A stretch of DNA of 12,014 nucleotides from assembly GCA_027009605.1 (NCBI GenBank), contig JALVCY010000311.1, positions 1 to 12,014 on the forward strand. The letters run 5' to 3'. Shown piece by piece: positions 1-6,953 of this stretch. Position 1 is the first letter of the stretch. Every line of letters starts with the position of its first letter. The translations under genes were made by a program, and so were the position numbers. This DNA comes from Saprospiraceae bacterium. GTDB lineage: Bacteria; Bacteroidota; Bacteroidia; Chitinophagales; Saprospiraceae. A model generated the notes under the pieces. It made no database searches, was not told where the DNA came from, and was given only the letters and a program-made list of their open reading frames with translations.

Positions 1-47
1 TAAAAATGAAAGAATAGTGTAAATTGACTTAAAGAAATAAAGTCGCT

Positions 48-124
48 AACAAGCGATGATGACAGCAGACTCACTTGCCGCAGGCGCAACACAAAGGGAG
101 TCCGCTGCATATCGCAGCCGTTCT
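48..124. repeat. Imperfect palindrome upstream of the membrane-protein gene
   Basis: Nested inverted repeats are visible: GCGAT at 53-57 pairs with ATCGC at 111-115, CAGCAGACTC at 63-72 pairs with GAGTCCGCTG at 98-107 with one mismatch, and TTGC at 75-78 pairs with GCAA at 86-89. The block starts AACAAGCGATGATGA (48-62) and ends CATATCGCAGCCGTTCT (108-124). Both ends recur after the gene at 639-698. The layout recalls a cassette-boundary hairpin, but I see no integron core site. Confidence 0.6.
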
Positions 125-140
125 CTCCGCAGCTTTTATT

Positions 141-647
141 ATGGGAGGAATTATACTTACAAACAGAAAATGGTTTCAAAATTACTTAATCGGAAGGCGA
201 GTGATTTTGCTAATTATGATTTTTTCAATATTTGCAATATTGAAACCTGAAATCATATCTCCTGACTTTAAGAGAGCTGTCCAATCTATATTAATACCTT
301 TACTAATTACTTTGCTGTTATTCAATTATGTACAAAAGCCAGTGCTTTTTGAAGTGCTCCAAGATGGAAATGGAATGACAATTGGATTGTATAAGCCTGA
401 TTTGCGATATGCCATTCTTAAAAAGAACAAGTTAAGATACTTTTATATAAAACCGAAGGATAAGGTAATATTTGAGTTTAGTCATCACTTTATCCCCCTG
501 TTAAACAAAGGATTTATTACAGTAATAAAAGAAAATGGGGAGATAACCCGTTTTCAACCAATTAATTTTGCTTGGGCAAGTAAAAAAGATTTGGAAATAT
601 TTAATAGAGCGATTGATAAGCATAATAAAACTCTTCCCAACAAGTGA
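141..647 (+). CDS. Small two-helix membrane protein of unknown function
   Basis: I do not recognise this gene. From the ATG at 141 it encodes 168 residues. The frame stays open upstream to a TTG at 75, but that stretch lies inside a palindromic element (48-124), so I prefer 141. Two hydrophobic segments are visible near the N-terminus (around VILLIMIFSIFAIL and ILIPLLITLLLF), followed by a soluble domain of about 110 residues with alternating short hydrophobic and charged stretches. That domain looks beta-rich and could resemble a small PH-like domain, which is only a guess from the pattern. The last codons (LPNK and stop) run into a second copy of the flanking palindrome motif. It is convergent with the TRAP operon and has no visible link to uronate metabolism. 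Confidence 0.6.
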   Translation: MGGIILTNRKWFQNYLIGRRVILLIMIFSIFAILKPEIISPDFKRAVQSILIPLLITLLLFNYVQKPVLFEVLQDGNGMTIGLYKPDLRYAILKKNKLRYFYIKPKDKVIFEFSHHFIPLLNKGFITVIKENGEITRFQPINFAWASKKDLEIFNRAIDKHNKTLPNK

Positions 648-698
648 TGATGATGCCAGCTCTCCTATCGTCGAGCCGTCACATACCGCAGCCGCTCC
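639..698. repeat. Second, shorter copy of the flanking palindrome
   Basis: AACAAGTGATGATGA (639-653) matches the left block of the first copy at 14 of 15 positions, and CATACCGCAGCCGCTCC (682-698) matches the right block at 14 of 17, all differences being transitions. The middle is shorter and different, with GTGA/TCAC and GCTC/GAGC as possible stem parts. It overlaps the stop codon (645-647) of the membrane-protein gene. Confidence 0.5.
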
Positions 699-718
699 AA
701 AAGTTTAAAACTTTCGGA
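696..718. terminator. Possible bidirectional terminator hairpin
   Basis: An 11-bp inverted repeat with one mismatch, TCCAAAAGTTT / AAACTTTCGGA around a single A, lies between two convergent genes. The stem is AT-rich and there is no clear T-run on either side, so termination activity is uncertain. Confidence 0.35.
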
Positions 719-804
719 AAATTATCAAGAAAACCAAATAAAATTGTGCAGACTCCAGAACAAACCACCACCCCCAACTTTTCGGAGCAGTCAAAGGAAA
801 GTCG

Positions 805-2253
805 CTAGATAGCCCCCACCAACCTAGGCAACCACAAGCTCAATTCCGGAATATAAGTCACCAGCAATAACACAATAATCATCGCCACAAAAATAGGGAT
901 AAGCGGCTTGATGACCTTTTCTATCTTTACATTGGCGACGCTGCAACCGATAAATAGTACAGAACCAACCGGCGGCGTGCAAAGTCCAATACTCAAATTC
1001 ATAATCAACATAATCCCAAAATGAATGGGACTAATACCTAATTGCTGAGTGACAATCGGCAAGAAAATAGGCGTAAAAATTAAGATGGCCGGTGTCATAT
1101 CCATAAACGTACCCACTACCAACAAAATAATATTGATGATGATTAATATTACAAATGGATTGTCGCTAATATGCAATAAGGCGGCACTCACCGTTTGGGG
1201 AATATTCTCGTAAGCCATAATCCAAGAAAGCCCAATACTCGTACTCACTAAAAATAGCACTATCGCAGTCGTCTTGACAGATTGCAAAAGCACATCCGGC
1301 AAATCCCTAAAATTCATCTCCTTATAAATCAAGGCCAAAACCAACGCATACAACACCGCTATGGCCGATGCCTCCGTAGCCGTAAAATAGCCGGCAACAA
1401 TCCCACCAATGACTAATACCAACATCATCAAACTCGGCACCGCCCGCCAAAATTTATGCAAAGCATCTTTCGCTCTATCGCGGTTGATATAGGTCATCCC
1501 CAAGAGAATAGCGAGTAAAGCCCCCACATTCATCCACTTGCGCAAACCGGCCGGCAGGTATGTATTAATCCCATAAAAGACCGCCCCTAAAAGCACGAAA
1601 ACGCCCAAGATTTTCAGCAAATTAAATAATGCCGCCGACAGGCCTTTTTGGCGATAAATCAGCATCGACATCGCCATCAACATAATCACCAATCCGGTCA
1701 AAATCCCCGGTATATATCCCGCTATAAACAAGGCACTAATCGACACCCCGCCACTAGCTAACGAATAGACAATCAATACGTTAGAAGGCGGAATCGACAA
1801 TCCTGTGGTCGAAGAAGTAATATTGACAGCGGCACTAAAATTCTCATCATATCCTTCCTTTTTCATCTCCGGCCCCATGATGCTGCCAATGGCCGAAGCA
1901 GAGGCAGCCGCAGACCCTGAAATGGCACCAAAAAGCATATTGGAAAAGACGTTGACAAAGGCCAATCCACCGGTTGTTTTCCCGACCATTACTTTGGCTA
2001 ATTCCACCAGCCGCAGCGCAATCCCCCCCTTATTCATAATATTTCCCGCAAGGATAAAAAACGGTATCGCCAACAAAGAAAAACTATCCAATCCGCTCGC
2101 CATCCGTTGCGCATAAGTCGCAAATGCAGGCACCGTGGCGATAGAAACCAACATGGTCAAAATGCCCGAAATCCCAATACTATACGCAATGGGCACGCCA
2201 ATGAAAAGTAGCAGAAAAAAAGTGACGATAAGTATGATAATTCCTGTGGCCAT
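805..2253 (-). CDS. dctM: TRAP transporter large permease subunit (DctM family)
   Basis: This is the integral membrane subunit of a tripartite ATP-independent periplasmic transporter, which drives uptake of acidic solutes with an ion gradient. The 482-residue product is hydrophobic throughout. Family signatures are SGSAAASASAIG (112-123), PPSNVLIVYS (155-164), GYFTATEASAIAV (288-300), the GTFMDMTPAILIFTP region (381-395) and GLCTPPVGS (423-431). It is longer than the roughly 425-430 residues usual in the family; the extra sequence appears to lie at about residues 205-258 and includes two hydrophobic stretches. It is the last gene of the minus-strand operon, 26 nt after dctQ. The substrate is inferred from context to be a uronate or keto-deoxy sugar acid. 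Confidence 0.95.
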   Translation of the reverse strand: MATGIIILIVTFFLLLFIGVPIAYSIGISGILTMLVSIATVPAFATYAQRMASGLDSFSLLAIPFFILAGNIMNKGGIALRLVELAKVMVGKTTGGLAFVNVFSNMLFGAISGSAAASASAIGSIMGPEMKKEGYDENFSAAVNITSSTTGLSIPPSNVLIVYSLASGGVSISALFIAGYIPGILTGLVIMLMAMSMLIYRQKGLSAALFNLLKILGVFVLLGAVFYGINTYLPAGLRKWMNVGALLAILLGMTYINRDRAKDALHKFWRAVPSLMMLVLVIGGIVAGYFTATEASAIAVLYALVLALIYKEMNFRDLPDVLLQSVKTTAIVLFLVSTSIGLSWIMAYENIPQTVSAALLHISDNPFVILIIINIILLVVGTFMDMTPAILIFTPIFLPIVTQQLGISPIHFGIMLIMNLSIGLCTPPVGSVLFIGCSVANVKIEKVIKPLIPIFVAMIIVLLLVTYIPELSLWLPRLVGAI

Positions 2254-2279
2254 TTGTTTTTTGTTGATAAGTGAAGCGC

Positions 2280-2744
2280 CTAGTCTTGGGTCAACAGGTC
2301 GCTTACGCTAAAAAATAATATTAAAAATCCACTGAGCGGCAAAACCAAATAGACATAACCCAATGGCAAGTTTAAAGCAGCAGAACGGACATGGAGCGCA
2401 AATCGAGTATAAGCCAACCAGCTTCCGCCAATAATCAATACCGTCACCGCAAAGAAAATAATCAGCAAGGAGATGAGCCGGTGAAGCCATTTTTGTCGAT
2501 TGGGATTTGATTTTTGAATGAATAAATCTATGGCCAAATGCTCATTCCTTCCGGAAACATAGGCCGCCCCCAATAAGCCCACCCAAATCAGCAAGAAACC
2601 CGCCATCTCATCCGTAAACGAACTCGGCGAACTCATGATGTAGCGGCTAAACACTTGCCACAAAACATCCAAAACCAAAATCCCCATTAAGAAAATGAGT
2701 ATTTTTTCCAGACTGCGATTCACGGATTTTCGGAGTGTGCCCAT
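2280..2744 (-). CDS. dctQ: TRAP transporter small permease subunit (DctQ family)
   Basis: This 154-residue membrane protein has four predicted hydrophobic segments (about 14-34, 47-65, 88-110, 128-148). The stretch VFSRYIMSSPSSFTDEMAGF (31-50) followed by LLIWVGLLGAAY is the typical DctQ signature, and LPLGYVYLVLPLSG (126-139) is the typical last-helix motif. DctQ partners DctM in the inner membrane and helps dock the solute-bound DctP. Its ATG overlaps the dctP stop by one base (TAATG), which suggests translational coupling, and dctM follows 26 nt later. Confidence 0.93.
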   Translation of the reverse strand: MGTLRKSVNRSLEKILIFLMGILVLDVLWQVFSRYIMSSPSSFTDEMAGFLLIWVGLLGAAYVSGRNEHLAIDLFIQKSNPNRQKWLHRLISLLIIFFAVTVLIIGGSWLAYTRFALHVRSAALNLPLGYVYLVLPLSGFLILFFSVSDLLTQD

Positions 2745-3733
2745 TACTTTAAATTTTTAATTCGAGTGATGTAATCATAGACGACCGGCTGCGATTGGTA
2801 AGATTCGTACATGGGGCCGACCTTCTCACTAAATAAGGTCTTGTCCGGCTTAAAAATATGAACCCCGGCCTTTTTTAATTCACCCAAGGCTTCTTCTTCA
2901 GCGGCAGCCCATAGCGCTCTTTGCTTGATAACTGTCTCATTTACAGCCTGTTGCAAATATCCTTGCTCTTTTGGCGAAAGCTGATCCCACACCCATTGAC
3001 TCATAATCAACACATCCGGAATCGAAGCATGCTCGTCCAAGCTATAGTATTTACACACTTCAAAATGATGAGAATTATAAAAAGTCGGGGGATTGTTTTC
3101 CGCCCCATCCACGACTCCACTCTGCAAGGCGGTGTACAATTCTCCCCAAGATAACGGTGTAGGAGACCCGCCCAAAGCTTCGACCATTTTCATTGCGGTC
3201 TTACTTTTCATGACCCTGATTTTCATTCCCTTCAAGTCATCGGGTGTCTTAATCTGTTTTTTGGTGGCATAAAAACTTCGACTGCCCGCATCAAAAAAAC
3301 ACAAACCGCGAAGCCATTTATCCTTAGTACTCAATAATATATCTTTGCCGATATCGCTGTCGCAAACATCAAAATAATGTTTTTTATCTCTAAAAATATA
3401 AGGCAATCCCAAGGCCTTATAATCTTCCGAAAAACCTTCCAATACGGCCGCCGAGACCTTGGTCATCGCCAAACTTCCCAATTGTAATAATTCTACATTC
3501 TGCTGCTCCGATCCGAGTTGGCCACTTGGATATATTTTAATGGTCAATTCGCCATTGGAGATTTCTTTGCAGCGCATAGCCAAAAATTCCATCGCCTTAG
3601 AAACCGGATGCCCAACCGGTAATCCATGCGCTAGTTTTAGCTCCTTATGATGCTGATTATCAACACATTGCGCAAGCAGAAGAACCGGTAAAATTAAAAA
3701 TAAAAAGGCCTTATATTTGTGAAATATTTTCAT
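2744..3733 (-). CDS. dctP: TRAP transporter substrate-binding protein (DctP family)
   Basis: This is the extracytoplasmic solute receptor, 329 residues. The N-terminus (MKIFHKYKAFLFLILPVLLLAQC) has a positive start, a hydrophobic core and a Cys at 23; Q at the -1 position makes the lipobox LAQC atypical, so lipid anchoring is likely but not certain. Family hallmarks are KLAHGLPVGHPVSKA (33-47), YPSGQLGSEQQ (68-78), GSRSFY (150-155), GMKIRVMKS (169-177) with R173 at the place of the arginine that binds the substrate carboxylate in characterised members, and ALQSGVVDGAENNP (202-215). The start overlaps the aldolase stop as ATGA. The surrounding genes point to a uronate-like ligand. Confidence 0.95.
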   Translation of the reverse strand: MKIFHKYKAFLFLILPVLLLAQCVDNQHHKELKLAHGLPVGHPVSKAMEFLAMRCKEISNGELTIKIYPSGQLGSEQQNVELLQLGSLAMTKVSAAVLEGFSEDYKALGLPYIFRDKKHYFDVCDSDIGKDILLSTKDKWLRGLCFFDAGSRSFYATKKQIKTPDDLKGMKIRVMKSKTAMKMVEALGGSPTPLSWGELYTALQSGVVDGAENNPPTFYNSHHFEVCKYYSLDEHASIPDVLIMSQWVWDQLSPKEQGYLQQAVNETVIKQRALWAAAEEEALGELKKAGVHIFKPDKTLFSEKVGPMYESYQSQPVVYDYITRIKNLK

Positions 3734-4401
3734 GCGGTCAGCTTTTTAATCAATGCCATGGCTTCGTGAACCCTTTCGGAAATGGCATCGTATTTTTTTT
3801 GAGCAATCCAATCCTTGGGCAGCAATTTAGAGCCCATCCCCACCGCACTCACTCCGGCATCAAACCAAGCTTTCAAATTTTCCTGCGTAGGCGAAACCCC
3901 ACCCGTCGGCATCAGGCTAGTCCAAGGAGAAGGCCCTTTAATGGCTTTTGCGAAAGCAGGGCCGCCCACCGCCGCCCCCGGGAAGATTTTAACAATTTCA
4001 GCGCCCCATTCTTCGGCTTTTGATATTTCCGAAAGCGTACCGCAGCCCGGTGCCCAAAGCACTTTGCGACGATTGCAGACCTTGGCCATTTCTTCCACCA
4101 ATATCGGAGACACCACAAAATTAGCACCCAACTGCATATACAAAGCCGCCGTCCCCGCATCAATCACCGAGCCGACACCCAAAATCATATCGTCGTATTT
4201 GTTGTGCACATATTTGATCAATTCCCCAAACACTTCATGGGCAAAATCCCCCCGATTGGTGAATTCAAACACCCGAACCCCACCTTTATAACAAGCATCA
4301 ACAACCCGGCGACTGACCTCCAAATCCGAGTGGTAAAAAACCGGAATCAATTGAGTCGCATAAATGGCGTTAATTACTTCAATCCTTTTAAACTGAGCCA
4401 T
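3730..4401 (-). CDS. eda: KDPG/KHG aldolase (Eda family, class I)
   Basis: This enzyme splits 2-keto-3-deoxy-6-phosphogluconate into pyruvate and glyceraldehyde-3-phosphate, the last step of the uronate route here. I start it at ATG 4401 (MAQFKRIEV, 223 residues); a TTG four codons upstream (4413) lies in an operator palindrome and is less likely. In numbering from that TTG, the motifs are VFEFTNRG (48-55) with active-site E50, GVGSVIDA (79-86), APGCGT (121-126), the Schiff-base lysine K142 in EIVKIFPG, GGPAF (150-154) and PTGGVSP (169-175). It heads the TRAP operon and its stop overlaps dctP as ATGA. Because KdgK is encoded nearby, the phosphorylated substrate is favoured over plain KDG. Confidence 0.93.
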   Translation of the reverse strand: MAQFKRIEVINAIYATQLIPVFYHSDLEVSRRVVDACYKGGVRVFEFTNRGDFAHEVFGELIKYVHNKYDDMILGVGSVIDAGTAALYMQLGANFVVSPILVEEMAKVCNRRKVLWAPGCGTLSEISKAEEWGAEIVKIFPGAAVGGPAFAKAIKGPSPWTSLMPTGGVSPTQENLKAWFDAGVSAVGMGSKLLPKDWIAQKKYDAISERVHEAMALIKKLTA

Positions 4402-4408
4402 AAGCCAA

Positions 4409-4422
4409 TACAAACGTTTGCA
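4409..4422. promoter_or_regulatory. LacI-type operator candidate O1
   Basis: TACAAACGTTTGCA contains a perfect 10-bp palindrome, CAAACGTTTG (4411-4420), with the central CG typical of LacI-family operators. It lies just before the aldolase start at 4401. Twelve of fourteen positions match the second site at 4598-4611. It is probably bound by the adjacent LacI-type regulator; this is inference. Confidence 0.6.
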
Positions 4423-4540
4423 GGAAATAGCCCCTAAAACGAACCACTTCCGTAAAATAAAAGTCGAAATTAAAAATAATTTTCCAATAATCCACCAAAA
4501 AAAGCTGCTTTTCTTCCCTATTCTCTGTTAAAACTACCCA

Positions 4541-4590
4541 AAAGTATGCAAAAAAACTTCTTTTTGTGTAAACTTACAGAAAGTATGCAA
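4541..4590. repeat. Direct repeat AAAGTATGCAA in the divergent control region
   Basis: AAAGTATGCAA occurs at 4541-4551 and again at 4580-4590, 39 bp apart. Between them TGTAAACTTACA (4567-4578) is a short palindrome (TGTAA/TTACA). On the minus strand TACTTTTG (4546-4539) fits TAnnTTTG and could be the -7 box of the aldolase-TRAP operon, although I see no matching -33 box. The repeats could bind a second regulator. Confidence 0.4.
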
Positions 4591-4597
4591 TTTTTTC

Positions 4598-4611
4598 AAC
4601 AATCGTTTGCA
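4598..4611. promoter_or_regulatory. LacI-type operator candidate O2
   Basis: AACAATCGTTTGCA matches O1 at 12 of 14 positions and has the same central CG. It overlaps the -33 TTTG (4606-4609) of the promoter in front of the lacI-type gene, which fits autorepression. Its centre is 189 bp from the O1 centre. Confidence 0.55.
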
Positions 4612-4637
4612 TATATTATAATCATTTCATAAATTTG
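4606..4637 (+). promoter_or_regulatory. Bacteroidota-type promoter for the lacI-kduI unit
   Basis: TTTG at 4606-4609 and TAAATTTG at 4630-4637 are separated by 20 nt. They fit the Bacteroidota primary sigma consensus (TTTG near -33, TAnnTTTG near -7). The transcription start would fall only a few bases before the ATG at 4647. Confidence 0.6.
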
Positions 4638-4646
4638 AGCCTTCAA

Positions 4647-5675
4647 ATGGGAAAGAGAGTTACTATACAAGACCTGGCCAAAGAGCTGGACACCACGCCA
4701 TCCACGATTTCAAGAGCCTTGCATGATCACCCCGGTATCAGCAAGACGATGACCAAAAAAGTGAAGGAACTGGCGAAAAAAAGAAATTATCGAGTCAACT
4801 CGGTGGCATCCAGCCTGCGTGCCGGTAAAAGTAAAACCATCGGAGTCATTGTACCCATGATTAACCGTGACTTTTTTGCTAATGTTATCTCCGGGATTGA
4901 AGACGTGGCCTTCCAAAATGGATTCAATGTCATCATCTGCCAATCCGATAATAAAGTCGAGAAAGAAATCCAACACATCAATACGCTAATCAGTAGCGGT
5001 GTGGCGGGCGTTTTGGTTTCTCTCGGTTTTGATACGACGGACTATGCCCCTTTTAATAAGATTTCGCAATTGGGGATTCCGTTGATTTTCTTTGACCGGG
5101 CACCGGAGCACGAAAAGTCCATAAAAATTGTGAATAATGACAAAGCCGGTGCGTACAAAGCCGTCAAACATTTGATTGAAATGGGCTACCAACGCATTGC
5201 CCATTTGTGCGGCCCCAGCAACCTACCTTTATATAAGGAGAGAAAAGAAGGCTATTTGGATGCGCTCCGTGATGCCGGGCTGCCGGTTGAGGAGCGTCTG
5301 ATTATTACACATAATCTGACCCGGGAAGCCGGCTATAATATTACGAAAAAATTAATGAAGTACAAGAACCCGCCGGATGCTATTTTTAGCGCAAGCGACT
5401 ACTCCGCACTAGGCGCCTTATTGTACTTAAAAGAAGAACGAATAAAAGTCCCGGAAGAAGTCGGTATTGTCGGTTTTAGTAATGAAGGTTTTACTAAATT
5501 GACCGGCCCCGAACTTTCGACCGTTGACCAACACGGAAAAGAAATCGGCAAATATTCTGCAAAAGTATTTTTTGAAGAAATGGCCAGCGATGTCTTTATT
5601 CCACGAACTATAATCCTAGACCCGAAGCTCATTGTCCGAAGGTCTTCCTTACGTAATCAAAAACTTTCAGACTAA
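4647..5675 (+). CDS. LacI-family transcriptional regulator
   Basis: This is a DNA-binding regulator of 342 residues from ATG 4647. A TTG at 4635 would add four residues, but MGKRVTIQDLAKEL is a canonical LacI N-terminus. The helix-turn-helix covers VTIQDLAKELDTTPSTISRA, and the hinge-helix region with NSVASSLRAGKSKTIGVIVP follows at about residues 50-70. The remainder is a periplasmic-binding-protein-like sensor domain, including DRAPE, a GYQRIAHLCG stretch, FSASDYSALGAL and VGIVGFSNEGFTKL near the C-terminus. It lies divergent to the aldolase-TRAP operon and overlaps kduI by one base (TAATG). Likely effectors are KDG, KDPG or a related intermediate, by analogy with other uronate regulators; the sequence does not say which. 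Confidence 0.93.
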   Translation: MGKRVTIQDLAKELDTTPSTISRALHDHPGISKTMTKKVKELAKKRNYRVNSVASSLRAGKSKTIGVIVPMINRDFFANVISGIEDVAFQNGFNVIICQSDNKVEKEIQHINTLISSGVAGVLVSLGFDTTDYAPFNKISQLGIPLIFFDRAPEHEKSIKIVNNDKAGAYKAVKHLIEMGYQRIAHLCGPSNLPLYKERKEGYLDALRDAGLPVEERLIITHNLTREAGYNITKKLMKYKNPPDAIFSASDYSALGALLYLKEERIKVPEEVGIVGFSNEGFTKLTGPELSTVDQHGKEIGKYSAKVFFEEMASDVFIPRTIILDPKLIVRRSSLRNQKLSD

Positions 5676-6517
5676 TGTCTCAACACTACACGCTTCGCTA
5701 CGCTTCCCATCCCGATGATGTCAAATCCTATGATACTCAACGACTTAGAAAGGAATTCCTAATCTCCAACTTAATGAAAAAAGGAGAAATCAATATGGTT
5801 TATTCGCTGTATGACCGTTTTATTACCGGTGGTGCAGTGCCGACAAGCAGGCAGCTTACGCTAAAACCTTTTGAAGAATTAAAAGCTGATTTTTTTCTCG
5901 AAAGAAGAGAAATAGGTATTATTAATGTCGGAAATTCCGGCTCCGTCGTCGTCGATGGAAAGACCTATAAAATGAAATATAAAGAAGCACTCTACATCGG
6001 ACGCGGTGCAAAAAAAATCATTTTTAAAAGTAATAATAAATCTAAACCGGCGCTTTTTTATTTTAATTCTACCAACGCACATACAACCTATCCGACAAAA
6101 TTAATTACCTTAAAAGATGCTGATATTGTCCACCTAGGTTCCCTAAAAACTTCTAACGACAGACAGATAAATAAACTCTTGGTGCATTCTATCGTCAAGA
6201 CCTGCCAATTGCAAATGGGCATGACCGAACTCAAAGAAGGCAGCGTCTGGAACACCATGCCGGCACACTCTCATAATCGCCGTATGGAAGTCTATTTTTA
6301 TTTCGAAGTACCAAAGGGTCAAGCGGTCGCTCACTTCATGGGGCAGCCCCAGGAGACTAGGCATATTTGGTTGCAAAATAATGAAGCGGTCATCTCGCCG
6401 TCGTGGTCAATCCATGCGGGTGCGGGTACGTCCAATTATATTTTTATTTGGGGTATGGCCGGAGAGAATTTGGATTATGGGGATATGGATGGGGTTAAGA
6501 TTTCGGAGTTGCGTTGA
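5675..6517 (+). CDS. kduI: 5-dehydro-4-deoxy-D-glucuronate isomerase
   Basis: KduI converts 5-keto-4-deoxyuronate (from unsaturated uronates made by polysaccharide lyases) into 3-deoxy-D-glycero-2,5-hexodiulosonate. The product has 280 residues, close to 278 in E. coli. The cupin metal site is intact: H198 and H200 in MPAHSHNRRMEVYF, E205, and H247 in SWSIHAGAGTSNY, each two residues off the E. coli numbering. The N-terminal RYASHPDDVKSYDTQRLRKEF and the stretch YDRFITGGAVP are also typical. The start overlaps the regulator's stop (TAATG), so the two are almost certainly co-transcribed. A G/T-rich tract and repeat element A follow the stop. Confidence 0.97.
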   Translation: MSQHYTLRYASHPDDVKSYDTQRLRKEFLISNLMKKGEINMVYSLYDRFITGGAVPTSRQLTLKPFEELKADFFLERREIGIINVGNSGSVVVDGKTYKMKYKEALYIGRGAKKIIFKSNNKSKPALFYFNSTNAHTTYPTKLITLKDADIVHLGSLKTSNDRQINKLLVHSIVKTCQLQMGMTELKEGSVWNTMPAHSHNRRMEVYFYFEVPKGQAVAHFMGQPQETRHIWLQNNEAVISPSWSIHAGAGTSNYIFIWGMAGENLDYGDMDGVKISELR

Positions 6518-6590
6518 GTTTTTTGGTGGTTGGTTTTTGGGATTTTGGGGTTAGCTTGATGGTTTGGGGTGGTTTTTGGTTTTGGGAGTT
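6518..6590 (+). other. G/T-rich tract after kduI
   Basis: Nearly all bases on the plus strand are G or T, with several GG to GGGG runs (for example TTTGGGGTGGTTTTTGG). It lies between the kduI stop and repeat element A. It contains no open frame of note and no clear terminator stem. Confidence 0.6.
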
Positions 6591-6945
6591 GAGGAAGTTG
6601 AAAAAGTTGATTCGCTTCGCTAGTTGAAGAAGTTGATTCACTCGCCAAGGCTCGTTAGTTGAAAAAGTTGATTCACTCGCTTGGGCTCGTTAGTTGAAAA
6701 AGTTGAGTCGCTCGCTAGTTGAAGAAGCTACACATATAGACGTAAGCTTTATTCGCATGTACCGGGCGGTAGCATAAACTAGCGAAGCGAATCAACTAAC
6801 GAAGCGAAGCGAGTGAATCAACTAACAAAGTCCGAAGGACAAGTGAATCAACTAGCGAAGCGAATCAACTAACGAAGCGAAGCGAGTGAATCAACTAACA
6901 AAGTCCGAAGGACAAGTGAATCAACTAGCGAAGCGAATCAACTAA
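6587..6945. repeat. Modular inverted-repeat element, copy A
   Basis: This element fills most of the kduI-kdgK gap. The left arm is made of units starting GTTGATTC or GTTGAGTC, at 6606, 6632, 6667 and 6702 (spacings 26, 35, 35). The 44-nt core is 6732-6775 and ends CGGGCGGTAGCAT. The right arm (6777-6945) carries the reverse complement of the same words. A perfect 21-bp arm match is present at the ends (6605-6625 with 6923-6943). Stop codons in every frame make it non-coding. A transcript could fold into a long branched hairpin with the core at the tip. Confidence 0.9.
6777..6945 (+). repeat. 73-bp tandem duplication in the right arm of copy A
   Basis: Starts of AACTAGCGAAGCG at 6777, 6850 and 6923 define a 73-bp period. 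The first two units (6777-6849 and 6850-6922) are identical base for base, and a 23-nt partial third unit ends 8 bases before the kdgK ATG. Full identity suggests a recent duplication. Confidence 0.92.
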
Positions 6946-6953
6946 AAAAAAAT

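Noticed and set aside
48..124. Integron attC site
   Set aside because: The nested hairpin is suggestive, but the 3' side lacks a GTTRRRY core site and no integrase is visible.
75..140. TTG-start extension of the membrane-protein gene
   Set aside because: The added codons lie wholly inside the palindromic element, and the ATG at 141 opens a normal membrane-protein N-terminus.
3815..4291. 158-codon open frame on the plus strand opposite the aldolase gene
   Set aside because: It mirrors the strongly supported aldolase gene, has no recognisable motifs and reads as an antisense shadow.
4500..4512. Short inverted repeat AAAAGC-T-GCTTTT
   Set aside because: Six-base arms around one base in AT-rich DNA are too weak to call as a site.
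4635..4646. TTG start for the LacI-type regulator
   Set aside because: The TTG overlaps the -7 box, and the ATG at 4647 gives the standard family N-terminus.
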